Shown one piece after another: positions 21,500-32,997 of a stretch of 64,000 bases of DNA (its first letter is position 1; every line of letters starts with the position of its first letter). The translations under genes and the position numbers were made by a program. The stretch covers positions 49,003,004-49,067,003 of the forward strand of contig CM042089.1 of the NCBI GenBank assembly GCA_023512835.1, written 5' to 3'. The notes beneath the pieces were generated by a model. The model was not told the origin of the DNA, made no database searches, and saw only the letters and a list, made by a program, of their open reading frames with translations. Source of the stretch: Taxillus chinensis (lineage: Eukaryota; Streptophyta; Magnoliopsida; Santalales; Loranthaceae).

Positions 21500-24400
21500 T
21501 GTTGGACCCCATTTTGTCCGGGTTGGACAAACACATTTATTTTTCGCTTTAAACTTATTTTCTATTTGTTAATCACTTTGTATAGATAAATAAATAGACG
21601 TGACCGTCGATTCGAAGAGAGATTTTAATGACTTCCTTAAAAAGGATTTCAAACGCTAAAAATTCTGTCCCAAGTGATAGAAAATTAAATTTCAGGATCG
21701 GCATCTTCGACCGCGCTCAAACCCGAGGTCAAACGAAAAAGTTATGGTCAAAACCGTATTTCGACCGCTAACGGTGGTCAACTAGCACCCAATATTCAAA
21801 GCAACACTCCGGGTCAGGTTAGGAACCTCATTTTCTTAATCCTCTCATCATTCTGAGAATTTTGACGTAGATATTGCATATATTTTCTCGCAAAGCTTAT
21901 TTTTGAAAAAACATTTAGTAATAAAGTAGTTTTGGAATTCGCAGTACAGGTTTAGCGCAAAAAATAAATTATTTTAAAATAAAAAGGATACGGGGTCGCT
22001 CGTCACGACGCCCCGAGTTCAAAAATAATTTTCTTGAAATTTTTTTTGAAGCCCGAGTTACCTTCCCAATCCAAAAACCTAAAAACGCAGTTAATGACTA
22101 CCGAGTTGAAAAAGTCAAAAACCCTAGCCGCCACCCTCTCTTTTCCAGCCCATCTCTCACCCATGTGTCACCTTCTGATTTGCTAGAAATAAAACAATTA
22201 AAACAAAACAAAATAAACAACATAAAAAGCAAAACAAAAGTAAAAAAATAAAAACAAAACCAAAAAAACTCACCCACTACGGCACGCCTTATCTCTTCGG
22301 CGCGTCTTCTTCTCTCTCTCTCCCACGCTGTGTCGTCTTCCTCATCCACGCCGAACAGCCATCATGCCTACCGCCATGCCCCTACCTCCTTTTCTCTCTC
22401 CCTCAATCAAACCCAAAACCTTAACCTTCCTTCCCCTCTATTAAACTCATCTTCTCCATCAAGCAAAGGGGGCTCTCACGATTCACAAACCTAGCTATCT
22501 CCCATCTTTCTCCCCTTCTCCCTCTAAAGAGAGTCCCCCGCTGGCCGGAATCATCTCGCCGGCAAGCATCTTCATACCCTACGTGTCGTCACCCATCAAC
22601 ATCTCCATCCTCATCCCTTTACAAAATCCCGACCGAAAATCGTTTCCTTAGCCGCCATTGACTTTGTTCCCCTTTTCTACCGCAATAGCTCCCTAAATGT
22701 CAACCCACGACAATGCTACAGATCGGCCGACGTTGAGCATTCCGACTGCGGCGCACCTTCCCATGGCGATCCCTCCATTGTCGCGATACCCGCCATACCA
22801 ACCCGACGCCAACCGTTCCAGCCATGACGCACAAAGGCCCCCGAACCCAGTAACCCTGTTTGGAGTCTTCAAACCGGACACGTTCTACTGGCGCCACGTT
22901 CCAGTAGCTGAAGAGCGCACTACAAAGACGCTGCTGCGGTCGCTAGCGGCAGTCCAAAATCCAGAAGGAGGAGAAGTTCGTACGACTGATTGTTGCTGGG
23001 TTTTTTTTTTTGTTCACGATGTTCAACCATCGGTTGTAGGACTGCAAAGCGAAGACAATTTGGTTTGTGAAATTGAGGAAAGGTGTGGCGTGGGATACCT
23101 CTGCCTTTTGTTTCTTTTTATTTCTTGATGTGTTTCTGCTGTGTTTTTGTGGTGTTTTCTTTGCTGGATTTTTTTTTTACACTATTAAATGGGTTGCTTG
23201 ATTGCTTAACTTCCTATACTGAATCCACTATCAAAGGACAAAGTTTTTTTTAAGTCTTTCACCATCAAAAGATGGAGTTTATTAAAATTTACTTCCCACA
23301 TAATCATCTCATCTATCTAGTATGAATTTAAATGTGGATTTTTATTGTGATTATTTCATCTAGCAAGACTTATTTATCATCAGTTCGTTTTTGTTGTGGT
23401 GACTTTCTCTTTGTGGTTGATTGTTTATGCTCCTCGATGTGTACACGTCCATGTCAAGACTGCTCTCCCTCTGTGTGTTTTTCTAGCTTTTTTTTATGGT
23501 TTTGTATTGCCATGTCACTTAAGGTGCTAGCCATATTCATCTTGATACCACTAATGGTCCTAGCTATGATAAAATCAATATTGTCTGATTATTTTGCTCC
23601 TAAAGTATTTGGTTTCTGTTTCAAATTATGTCTCTTTGTGACTTCAATTTGAATTTAAATATGCAGTTTTCTTTCAGTCAAGTGTTTTTTTTTAAAACAT
23701 GAATTATGCTTGTCTGTTATTGTCCTGACCTTTTAATCAAGTCGGTCCTGCATGAATTTCTTTTTGCTGCATTTAATTGATGTTTTATTGGTCACCCCTG
23801 CTGTGTTCTTTTTATCACAGATAGCCTTCTTCGGTTGGCTTTTACACTTTTTGTTTTGCAGGAAATTTTATTGTTTCAATTTTGTAGGAAGTTTTGTTTT
23901 TTTCTTTTCCAGTTAGAAATTCTTTTGAATTGTAATAAGGTCCCATGTGATCTCTTTCTTTTTGTAACATGTAAAGGACCAAAAATAGTGGAAAAGCACA
24001 AAAAAAAGAGAGGAAAAAAAAGTGAGAAAAAAAGAAGAAAGTTTTATTATTATTTTTTTTTTTGGATGTCACTTTCACACACAAATAAGTTTTTTTTTTA
24101 TGTTTTATTTAGATTAGCTTTAAAATATTTTTTAATATATGTACATTTTTAAAGGTAAAAAAACTTTAAAATGTCTTTAAACACACAAAAAAATTGCTTT
24201 CCTTTTTTTAAAAAAAGTCAAGTTTTTCCCAAACCAAAAAGGTTTTTTTTTTTGACAAATGAAAATATGTTATTTATTTACAAAAAACCAAACAAAATTT
24301 TGTTTTAAATACAAATTAATTTTTTCATCATTTTGATTTATTTCTTAGAATTTCTTTTGGCATAATCGTCTTTAAGTTCACATTAGACCTCTTAGGAAAA

Positions 24401-25028
24401 TTCAATTTAATTTTAATCTTAACAAATTACTTAGAACAAATAAAATGAAGAAACCGTTGATCTTTAGGACAATCAATTTAGGACTAAATTATTTTACAAT
24501 TGTACTCTAGTTTTTTTTTCTTAATGCTTTTTTTTTAGTTTAAGAATAATTATTAAACTAATATTAAGAATAATTATTAAACTAATATTAAGAATAACTT
24601 TGACAAACAAAAGAAATTCTAAGTCCTTAGGAAAACAAAATCAATTGTAGATAACTAAAATTAAGAATAATTGGACTTAATTTAACTTTGACAAACAACA
24701 TAGATAAAAAAGTAGAAACTCTAACTCTTTAGGAAAACAAAATTAATTGTAGATAACTGAAATTGAGGCAAAATTGAAAACAAATTAGAAACCTCTCAAC
24801 TTCTAAGATAGGTGCCGAAAGGGCGTTGCGGGGGTGTTAATCCTTCCCCGCGCGTAATAAACTCCCGAACCTCGCTCTAGCGACGTAGATCATATTTTAG
24901 GTGACCGACTGCACTCCAAAAACAGTCGGTGGCGACTCTGTATTTTTTTCATCACCATTCGGGTAAAGGGTAGGAGAATCGCATCCCCGAAAGCGGGTTT
25001 CCCGCCCGGACGAAATCCGGTGATGACA
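21500..25028 (+). repeat. TR-GAG 1 right LTR, complete (3529 bp)
   Basis: Starts TGTTGGACCCC and ends GATGACA. The end region (24810-25028), with gtgccgaaagggcgtt and ggtggcgactctgta, resembles the LTR end of the second TR-GAG element on the minus strand (44554-44760), which shows the two belong to related families. Long T and A runs lie at 23860-24350. No coding is assigned. Confidence 0.94.
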
Positions 25029-25033
25029 CTTAC
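25029..25033. repeat. Target-site duplication of TR-GAG 1, right copy (cttac)
   Basis: Matches 7912-7916. Confidence 0.93.
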
Positions 25034-25288
25034 CTTGAGGGGAGGTGAATGGTCAGCCATGAAGCAAATGAGACCTTTTTCCTTCTTCTCCTCATTAGAT
25101 GATTCTTCTTCCTCCTCAGTTTCACTGTTAAACTTGTTAGTGACAAGAGCCTTCTTCCTCTTGTCATCCTTTCTGCTTGAGGAACCTTTGGTCTTCTTCT
25201 TCTGCTCAACTGCCTCCTTTTTCTGCCTCTTCAGCTTATAACAGTCAGCAGCGAAGTGGCCGGGCTTGTTACAGTGATAGCATTGCAA
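25034..25288 (-). pseudogene. Copia gag: zinc knuckle and Lys-rich segment
   Basis: The minus strand starts with CYHCNKPGHFAADCYK, a CX2CX4HX4C zinc knuckle that binds the element RNA, followed by KRQKKEAVEQKKKTKGSSS and an acidic EEEEESSNEE segment. It ends at the TR-GAG 1 insertion and continues at 7912 leftwards. It is one frame away from the upstream gag piece; the shift falls in a run of C (plus strand cccccc near 25355). Confidence 0.87.
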
Positions 25289-25343
25289 CTTGTCCTTATC
25301 TTTTCCCTTGGAGAAAGACGAGGAAGACTGCCTTGCTTTCCTT

Positions 25344-26330
25344 CTATAGTTCCCCCCTTCTCTTCAGCAGTTTCTTGATCAGAAATGTCATTTCTTCATC
25401 TGAGGCACTATTTGAGCCAAGTTCATCAGCTTCATCTTCTTCCTCTTCTGAAGATGGTTCCCGTGGTTCAGCAGCAGCCTTAAAGGCAACAGACTTCTCC
25501 TTTTTCTTGGAAGGGTTCTCAAATGCCTCAAGCTCTTCTTTTTGCATTTCAAACGTCTTAAGGTCCCCATATAATGCTTCCAAGGCACACGTCTTCCATT
25601 CCTTCAGCTGACGGATGGCTGATGTATTTATCAGCAGTCTCAAGGGTAGAGATCTCAGAAATTTGTCATTTTTGTCCTTCTGAGAGATCTCAATGTTGTA
25701 AGTCTTCATCCGTTGAATCAAACCTGTGAACCGTTTATAGATATTGTCTAATGACTCTTTCGGTTCACATCTGAAGGTTTCATACTCTTGTTTGAGCATG
25801 GAGATCTTGTTGTCTTGTATTTGCTCATCTCCTTCATAGATGAGACAGAGCTTGTCCCATACCTCTTTAGCAGTCTCAAGATCCTGCACATCCGTGAACA
25901 TGTCATCATCAAGTGCAGAGAAAAGTATGGCTTTTGCCTTGAAGCTGAGCTTTACTTTCCTCTGCTCCACCTTAGACCAACTATCTGGGTCTTTCGTCAT
26001 TAGCCGACCTCTCTGCATACTCTTTGGGGTGAAAGGTTCGTTCTTTATTGTTTCCCAGAGATAGGTTTCGAGCATGTCTAGGTGTGCTCTCATTCGTGCT
26101 TTCCATTTGGAAAAATGCGCGGGTGTGCACATAGGTACTTGGGAGGATGAGCCTGGCAAAACATCATAGAAGTCTTCTTGTTCTTTCTTATTGCTACTGG
26201 TACTCGGTTCTTCCTGCTCCTGGTCTCCAGTCGCTCCTTCCTCTGGAACACGACTGGCTTCAAGTTCCTCAACAAGAACTAGAGCTTGCTCGGGAGCTGG
26301 AGCTGCACTGCTGGAATCCATGTCAGCCAT
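25344..26330 (-). pseudogene. Copia gag N-terminal part (UBN2-like)
   Basis: A 328-codon frame with a clear ATG at 26330, 29 bases downstream of the primer-binding site. After an acidic N-terminus it shows the Copia gag (UBN2) core: FSKWKARMRAHLDMLE, LSFKAKAILFSALDDDMF, DLETAKEVWDKLCLIYEG, LKQEYETFRCEPKESLDNIY, MKTYNIEISQKDKNDKFLRS. The protein assembles particles in the cytoplasm in active elements. The frame ends in a shift at about 25345; the zinc knuckle follows in another frame. Confidence 0.9.
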
Positions 26331-26358
26331 TAGGGATCTCTACGGAGTTATAGAACTG

Positions 26359-26371
26359 CTCTAATACCAAT
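26359..26371 (-). promoter_or_regulatory. Copia primer-binding site (tRNA-Met type)
   Basis: The minus strand reads attggtattagagc directly after the LTR end; the usual plant sequence complementary to initiator tRNA-Met is TGGTATCAGAGC, so one base differs. Confidence 0.85.
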
Positions 26372-28381
26372 TGTAGGTCCCAAAGTGAGTCTAGAGGGGG
26401 GGTGAATAGGCTTTCGTCGTGTGCGGAAGCTAGACTGTTAGCTGGTTTTCGGATTCCTTTACAGATGACTATGATGGAAGTATTTATGGAGAAGACGACA
26501 GAAGTATTGTGAGGATAACGTGAGTGATAATGAACTATCAGACAAAACTGAGATAAGAGTAAATGCTCTTTTCTCAACAGATCTCAGTTGTGAAAGAGAT
26601 GGTTTATGATAGATCGAAGTGTGGAAAACAAACAACACTGAGATCAAGACTTAATGAAAGTGCTAGATCTTTGATGAACAAGAGATTCGTGAATACTCAA
26701 ACAGATTGCTCTTGTTCTTGACTCACACGGCGCACAACACTTCTTCAATTTCTCTCACAGTCTCTCTCTCTAGTCTTGGAACTCTACTTCATTAGTTCTG
26801 CAAAAGGATTATATTACTCTTAGTCCGTCAGAACCATTTTTTGTGTTCTGTGTGTTTCCTTCTTTTGAGAGAGAGATTAAACTCTTGATTTTGTCGTTAA
26901 GTGCGTGAGAGATATATTTTTAAGATTAAAGTGCTCATGCGCCATGATGTCCATCCCGACAGACTGACTTCCCACCACTGAAAATGTGGAATGTCAGGGG
27001 ATGGGTTGATCTGCTTTGATTTGCATATCAGATGCCCATACTGCGTATTTGGCATGCAGTCGATCTTGGCCGTTCATCCGTGGATGATGGTTGGCAGCAA
27101 TTAATGCGTCATTAATGCGTTCAACTGCTCGGGATGGCGCAGACTTGCTGTACAAACCCTAGCTGACAATATCGCTAAGTGGCTGTGTTTAGGGTTGTAA
27201 GTTTGCCTCGGAGGTAGATGCCTCATAGGTTCGGTGACTCGAAGATTTCAATTAACACCTGTAGAAAGTTGCGAAGTTTTGCTTCAGGCTTTATGGTGTT
27301 TCTGTGAGTCTACGACTCACATCTTCGAGTCTTCGAGGCTAGAGGTCAGGTTGGATTAGCTTTTTGTGTCACTCTGTTAACTAAAGTCTATGACTCTGCG
27401 ACTCTTCGAATAACGCTTAAAGTGACTTCTTCGAGTCCATCTAATTCTACCTGTTATTGTAGTTACGAGTCTACGACCCTAGTTCTGCGAGTCTACGACC
27501 TTCGGGTCTCTCAGTTTACTATATTTGACTAAGTGGTCTGAAAATCTTTGACTCTACGAGTCTTCAACTTCGCTTTTCTTCCTTAGTCTTTCACAGAGGC
27601 TCATAAACTGAGTTTCTGTATAGCTACGACCCTTTAGCTACAACTCTCCGCCATCGATCTCCGAGTCTGGAAGTGTGGCAATTTCTCTATAGTGACTGTG
27701 TCCCTTGAGTCTACGACTCTACGACCCTTTAGTTACAGTTTCATTTGTTTGCCAGTCTTTATAGCATCAACTCTTCGACCTTCAACCTACGAGTCTACGA
27801 GTCCAGTTTTCTTAACAGTGTTCGAAGGCTTCGACTCTACGACTTTCAATCTACGAGTCTACGAGTCCGGTTTTCTCTACACTGTTCGAAGGCTTCAACT
27901 TTGCGACTTTCGATCTATGAGTCTACGAATCCTGTTTTCTTAACAGTGTTCAAAGGTTTTGACTCTACAACTCTACGAGTCTTCGAGTTTAGTGGCAATT
28001 TAAGTTCTGTTAATTGACTTAAGTATTTATGGGGACTCTACAATTTGCGTGCTACGAGTCTACGAGTCATTTAGCTTTGGTTACTGTTCTTAAAAATTCT
28101 TCGACTCTACGAGTCTCTGAACTTATTGACGCTTACAGTAACACTCTCTTTTCCGTACTATGACTCTACGACCTTCGACCCTGGATCTACGAGTGGCAAT
28201 GTTCTATCACTGTTTCACCTTGAGTCTCCAGACCCTACGAGTCTACGAGTCTCTTGCCAATACGTCCTATGACAGTTGTACTTCTACGAACTCGACTCTT
28301 CGACCCTACGACCTTCAGTTCTTCGAGTCTCCAGACTTAGACTCTATTTTGGCAGCTTCATCAAATCCTATATTTCCAACA
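26372..28381 (-). repeat. Copia 5' LTR (2010 bp)
   Basis: On the minus strand it begins TGTTGGAAATATAGG (28381 leftwards) and ends GGGACCTACA (26372), with the primer-binding site abutting. The only LTR of this element in the window. It contains a long stretch of degenerate gactct/gagtct repeats (separate entry). Confidence 0.88.
27210..28335. repeat. Degenerate 'gagtctacgag' repeats inside the Copia LTR
   Basis: Over 1.1 kb the words gagtctacgag, gactctacga and cttcgagtc recur several dozen times at irregular spacing, interrupted by longer related units (for example cagttttcttaacagtgttc near 27800 and 27940). The pattern looks like a short satellite that expanded and diverged within the LTR. 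Confidence 0.75.
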
Positions 28382-28386
28382 ACTTA
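28382..28386. repeat. Candidate Copia target-site duplication (actta)
   Basis: The five bases next to the LTR edge. The partner copy would lie left of the window, so this is unverified. Confidence 0.4.
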
Positions 28387-29450
28387 ATATTCGACCGGCT
28401 TATATGGTAGTGATGATAAATGGAATTGGTATTAAAGGAAAACGATAAAATGCCAGCTGAGGAGAGTATGGTTGGAAGGGGAAGCGGTTATGGAACAAGA
28501 ATAAAGGCTAATGAATACAAAAAGAGAAACGGATATGCGAGTTAGGGGATCGAAGTTGGTGTGTGGAATGGATCGAAAAATCGAGGAATTGGTAAGAACA
28601 TCAACGAACATCAGAAAAAGAACTCAGACTGCAGAAGGTTTGAGAGGGAAACAGGAGAAAAAGTGATTGAGAATAGTAAAGGCTCCAAGTTTTTGTGGCA
28701 TATCAAGTATGTCTTTGTTTGTAACTGTGGTCCGTAAGAATAATATGTCCGACTAGTTTCTTTTAATTCTAGGGGTGTGATGTAGCCCTCGAATCATTAT
28801 ATATTAGTTTAACTAAAATGCAGTGTTTATAATTTGAAAGTTTCATATAAGTTTTGCCTTGCCTATGAAGTGTTTGATTTTATGCATGAATCAAAATGTT
28901 AGCCCTAGTCTGGGGTGGATTGTGGCAACCTTAGGTGGGATATGTTACAGAGCTGACCAAGCTTGTAACACATCTAATTGGCTTAAGACATTAACTTTGC
29001 AAATTTCAATTCACATGGACCAAATGGTTTTGGGATAGAGTTTAAACCTTCTTTATATGGACCAAATGGAAGAAGAAAGGTGTGAGCCTATGAAACTGAA
29101 ATAAATTATAACATGCATGATTTAGGAGAGTGAGTACATAATCGAGAGTGGTGAAATCAAACCCCTGGAAATGCATTCTCTGTTCACAACCAGAAAAATA
29201 ATTTGTCAAATCGTTCTTTACCAACTTGTTTTGAGTTATTTTATTTAATCAGAATCTATTAGATCGATTTTAAAGAACTCATCTGACATTCTAGATAATC
29301 AAGGCAAAGACAAGTTTTAATGTTTGCTTACCTAAATTAATGCATAACATCTTCGTGGGACGATAATCTAGGGTTTAAGAATCTCATCCTTTTATACTTG
29401 ACTGTGCACTTGCAATATACTCCCTGAAATTGACAAGAAAATGCAGGATC
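28387..29450. other. Unassigned sequence, possibly an old LTR fragment
   Basis: No coding frame is recognisable. A sequence tgtagccctcgaatcatt at 28789, preceded by aggggtgtga, resembles a Gypsy LTR start after a polypurine tract, but no matching second copy or primer-binding site is in the window. It may be the host of the Copia insertion or the tail of TR-GAG 2. Confidence 0.35.
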
Positions 29451-29457
29451 AATGAAA

Positions 29458-31450
29458 TCTAGACCTCCCCAAGAAAACTGAAATCCTGATCCCCCAGGAT
29501 GGAAAGAAAGTAGCTAATTCCAGTCTGTTCAGGAAGAAGCCAGACACACAAACCCGGACCGTCCCAGGGAAAACTGAAATGAAACGAGCTAAAACAAGTC
29601 TGTTCAGGAAGAAGCTCAAACAAAAGAAATTCAGACCGCCACAGGAAAACTGAAATCCTGACCGCCCAGGATAGAAAGAAGATAGCTAATTCCAGTCTAT
29701 TCAGGAAGAGGCTAAACACGCAAATCCGGACAGCCTCGGGAAAACTGAAATGAAACAATCTAAAACCAGTTTGTTCAGGAAGAAGCTCAAGCAAAAGAAA
29801 TCTAGACTGCCCCGGGAAAACTGAAATCCTAACTACCCAGGATAGAAAGAAAATAACTAATTCCAGTTGTTCAGGAAGAAGCTAGGCACACAAACCCGGA
29901 CCGCCCCGGGAAAATTGAAATGAAACGAGCTAAAACTAGCCTGTTCAGGAAGAGGCTGAAACAAAAAAAATCCAGACCGCCCCGGGAAAACTAAAATCCT
30001 GACTGCACGGGATAGAAAGAAAGTAGCTAATTCTAGTCTATTCAGGAAGAAGCTAAACACACAAATCCTGACCGCCCCGGAAAAACTAAAATGAAACAAG
30101 CTAAAACCAGTCTGTTCAGGAAGAAGCTCAAACAAAAGAAATCCGGACCGCCTCAGGAAAACTGAAATCCTGACCGCCTAGGATAGAAAGAAAATAGCTA
30201 ATTCCAGTCTGTTCGGAAAGAAGCTAAACATACAAATCCGGACCGCCCTGGAAAAACTGAAATCCTGACCGCCTAGGATATAAAGAAAATAGTTAATTCT
30301 AATCTGCTCAGGAAGAAGCTAAACACACAAATCCGGACCGCCCCAGGAAAACTAAAATGAAACGAGCTAAAACTAGTCTGTTCAGGAAGAAGCTCAAACA
30401 AAAGAAATTCAGACCGCCCCGGGAAAACTGAAATCCTGACCGCCCAGGATAGAAAGAAGATAGCTAATTTCAGTCTATTCAGGAAGAGGCTAAACACACA
30501 AATCCGAACCGCCCCGGGAAAACTGAAATGAAACGATCTAAAACCAGTTTGTTCAGGAAGAAGCTCAAATAAAAGAAATCTAGACCGCCCCGAGAAAACT
30601 GAAATCCTGACTGCCCAGGATAGAAAGAAAATAGCTAATTCTAGTTTGTTCAGGAAGAAGCTAAACACACAAATCTAGACCGTCCCAGAAAAACTGAAAT
30701 GAAACGAGCTAAAACTAGTTTGTTCAGGAAGAAGCTCAAACAAAAGAAAACCGGACTGCCCCGGGAAAACTGAAATCCTGACCGCCCACGATAAAAAAAT
30801 AGCTAATTCCAGTTTGTTCAGGAAGAAACTAAACACACAAATCTGGACCGCCCCGGAAAAACTGAAATGAAACGAGCTAAAACCAGTATGTTCAGAAAGA
30901 AGCTCAAACAAAAGAAATCCGGACCGCTCTAAGAAAATTGAAATCCTGACCGCCCAGGATAGAAAGAAAATAGTTAATTTCAGTTTGTTCAGGAAGAAGC
31001 TAAACACACAAATCCGGACCGCCCCGGGAAAACTGAAATGAAACGAGCTAAAACTAGTTTGTTTAGAAAGAAGCTCAAACAAAAGAAATCCAGACTGCCC
31101 CAGGAAAACTAAAATCCTGACCAGCCAGGATAAAAAGAAAATAGCTAATTTCAGTCTGTTCAGGAAGAAGCTAAACACACAAATCCGGACTGCCTCGGGA
31201 AAACTGAAATGAAACGAGCTAAAACCAGTTTGTTCAGGAAGAAGCTCAAACAAAAGAAATCCGGACTGCCCCAGCAAAACTGAAATCCTGACCACCCAGG
31301 ATAAAAAGAAAATAGCTAATTCCAGTTTATTTAGGAAGAAGCTAAATAGACAAATCCAAACCGCCCCGAGAAAACTGAGATGAAATGAGCTAAAACCAAT
31401 CTGTTCAGGAAGAAGGTCAAACAAAAGAAATCCGGACCGCCCCGGGATTG
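29458..31450. repeat. 171-bp tandem array (about 11.5 copies) in TR-GAG 2
   Basis: The marker caaacaaaagaaat recurs near 29609, 29791, 29961, 30130, 30396, 30567, 30736, 30905, 31077, 31248 and 31419, mostly 169-172 bp apart. Each unit is two related halves, one of about 76 bp and one of about 95 bp, both containing ttcaggaagaagct and ccggaccgcccc. One interval of 266 bp is a unit plus an extra 95-bp half. Because 171 is a multiple of three, a minus-strand frame stays open over long stretches and yields Phe-rich repeat peptides; these are not genes. Confidence 0.92.
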
Positions 31451-32997
31451 AAAGAAAGTAGTTGTATGATGATGTATTATGATGCATGTTACTATAATGA
31501 TTGCTTGATGTAGGATTCATGTATGAAGGATGCCTAAATGGATAATGTAGCGTTTCCTAGTTGTAAACTTTGAAGTAGTTGATGCTTGCATGAATGCATG
31601 GTCATGAAATTATATATGATGCCTGCATCCTTTGTTAAGGGAGCTTAATCCGTTGGTGGTCGCCAGGTTATTTTTGGTGCAGGGGAAATGATCCAGTAGC
31701 TCTCTCGAAGTTTGGCCTGCTGGGGGAAACTTGCTTGATTTTTGGAGGACATATGTGTTGGGACAGTTTCTAGCTAAACCAAAGTTATTGAATGACATGC
31801 TGAGGAACCCTACTAGGGAATAGGCTTTTTATTTACACACTCACATGCAAAATTTTGAGACTTGAAACAAAGCTTCGATGAAAACAAATTTTTATTTGTG
31901 TTTGGAGTATGCAATGTTCAGTCACAACTTGTTGTCCTCTTCTGATAGAGGTAATAATGTTTGGGTTTTCTTGGTATCGCTTTTAGCTTGGGATATATTT
32001 TATTTCGAGCCCCGATTGATTGGGCTGAATGGGAATTCTGATGGTTTGAGTCAGTGCTCAGGGCTAGGTTAAAGATATTGTTTATTTGTTTCCTCATGAG
32101 GTTAAGGGACTTATCAGAGTTTCCACTTGTCGGTTGGATTATCTTTGTGCATTGCAGTGTAGGGAGTTGATTTGAAAGGATTTGTTGGGCTTGGTATTAG
32201 GGTCCCTGAGTGTTAGTCTTGAGGCTCGATGTTGGGTGCTCTCAGGCCTTGAGTGCTTGACTTTCCTTTTGTGGCTTTTCACTTTTACTCTTAGTGCCCT
32301 TTTCGGGTTTTCATTAAGCCTGCCTTGTTTTCTGCTTGTTGTTCCTTCTACCTTGTAGGTGGCTTTGTATTTTATCCTTGATGCCCTTGTGAGTTATCAT
32401 CAAGTCCGCCTTGCATCCTTAATCTTTATAACACTGTTCTGAATTGTACATATGAGAAATAATTTTGATCATTTAATCTAAGAGGGTAGTATCACGAGGT
32501 AGTGAAAGATAGCCTCTCTTCATTTTAAATAATCAAAGTCTTTTCCAAAGTGCACAAGAAGAAACTTTCAATGATAAAAGGAACTTTGTCGCGCCCCAGT
32601 TTGACATAGGGACAGTTTCATTGTCTTTTATGCTGACATGCTCTTCTAATATGCTTGGAGTTTGAGGTGCAACCGAAATGGCTTAGGTTTCTTTGGTTTG
32701 GTATGCCCTGTTTTAGACCTATTACCCGTGCCAAAAGAGTAAACAAGTAGTGACAGACATTGCACACAAAAATTGTAGGTAAAATAAACTTAATAAAACA
32801 AAACAGAGTTGATTGAACACACAAAACAAAAGAAAATTGTCACATCCCCAGAGAGTTTTCTCATAACATCAAAATCCTGGTTATTTTTATTTTTGTGGCT
32901 CCATGGTTTACTCGCTTGGATGTTCTGGTAATGGGTTTGAGTCAACACTTGGTTCACCGGATGGCTTTGAAAAGTCCAACCACTTGGCCCTTACTAA
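31451..32997 (-). other. TR-GAG 2 non-coding 3' region
   Basis: No coding frame. 32270-32420 matches 19400-19535 of TR-GAG 1 in inverted orientation; the stretch around 32585-32620 corresponds to the gacacgaaaagttcc region near 18730 of TR-GAG 1. Confidence 0.65.

Larger units (their letters stand above)
7917..25028 (+). mobile_element. TR-GAG 1: gag-only, non-autonomous LTR retrotransposon (Tat/Ogre-like)
   Basis: Begins TGTTGGACCCC and ends GGTGATGACA, with perfect 5-bp duplications outside. The left LTR is split by CACTA 2 and has lost its last 450 bp; the right LTR (21500-25028) is complete at 3529 bp. The internal region encodes only a gag protein; no protease, reverse transcriptase, RNase H or integrase remains or fits in the 3 kb downstream. 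The two LTRs are nearly identical where they overlap (scattered single-base differences), so the insertion is young. It would need proteins from a related autonomous element. Confidence 0.92.
3777..28381 (-). mobile_element. Copia LTR retrotransposon (SIRE-like), interrupted twice; right end is its 5' LTR
   Basis: On the minus strand the order is 5' LTR (26372-28381), tRNA-Met primer-binding site, gag, protease, integrase, reverse transcriptase and partial RNase H, the Copia order. It is interrupted in gag by TR-GAG 1 (7917-25028) and cut in RNase H by CACTA 1 (3776). The remaining RNase H and the 3' LTR lie to the left of the window. The candidate target duplication next to the 5' LTR is actta at 28382-28386; its partner is not visible. 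The 2-kb LTR and long gag with coiled coil suggest the SIRE/Maximus lineage (inference). Confidence 0.9.

Noticed and set aside
25180..25611. Ser-rich plus-strand frame opposite Copia gag.
   Set aside because: It is the complement of the Lys/Glu-rich gag region, a common shadow of acidic and basic codons.
27692..28387. Ser/Thr/Arg-rich plus-strand frames in the Copia LTR.
   Set aside because: Direct translation of the gagtctacgag repeats; no start context or domain.
29458..31520. Long minus-strand open frames (up to 281 codons) rich in Phe, Leu and Ser with a 57-residue repeat, resembling a membrane protein.
   Set aside because: They arise because the 171-bp unit is exactly 57 codons; the frames break at irregular units and carry no family signature.
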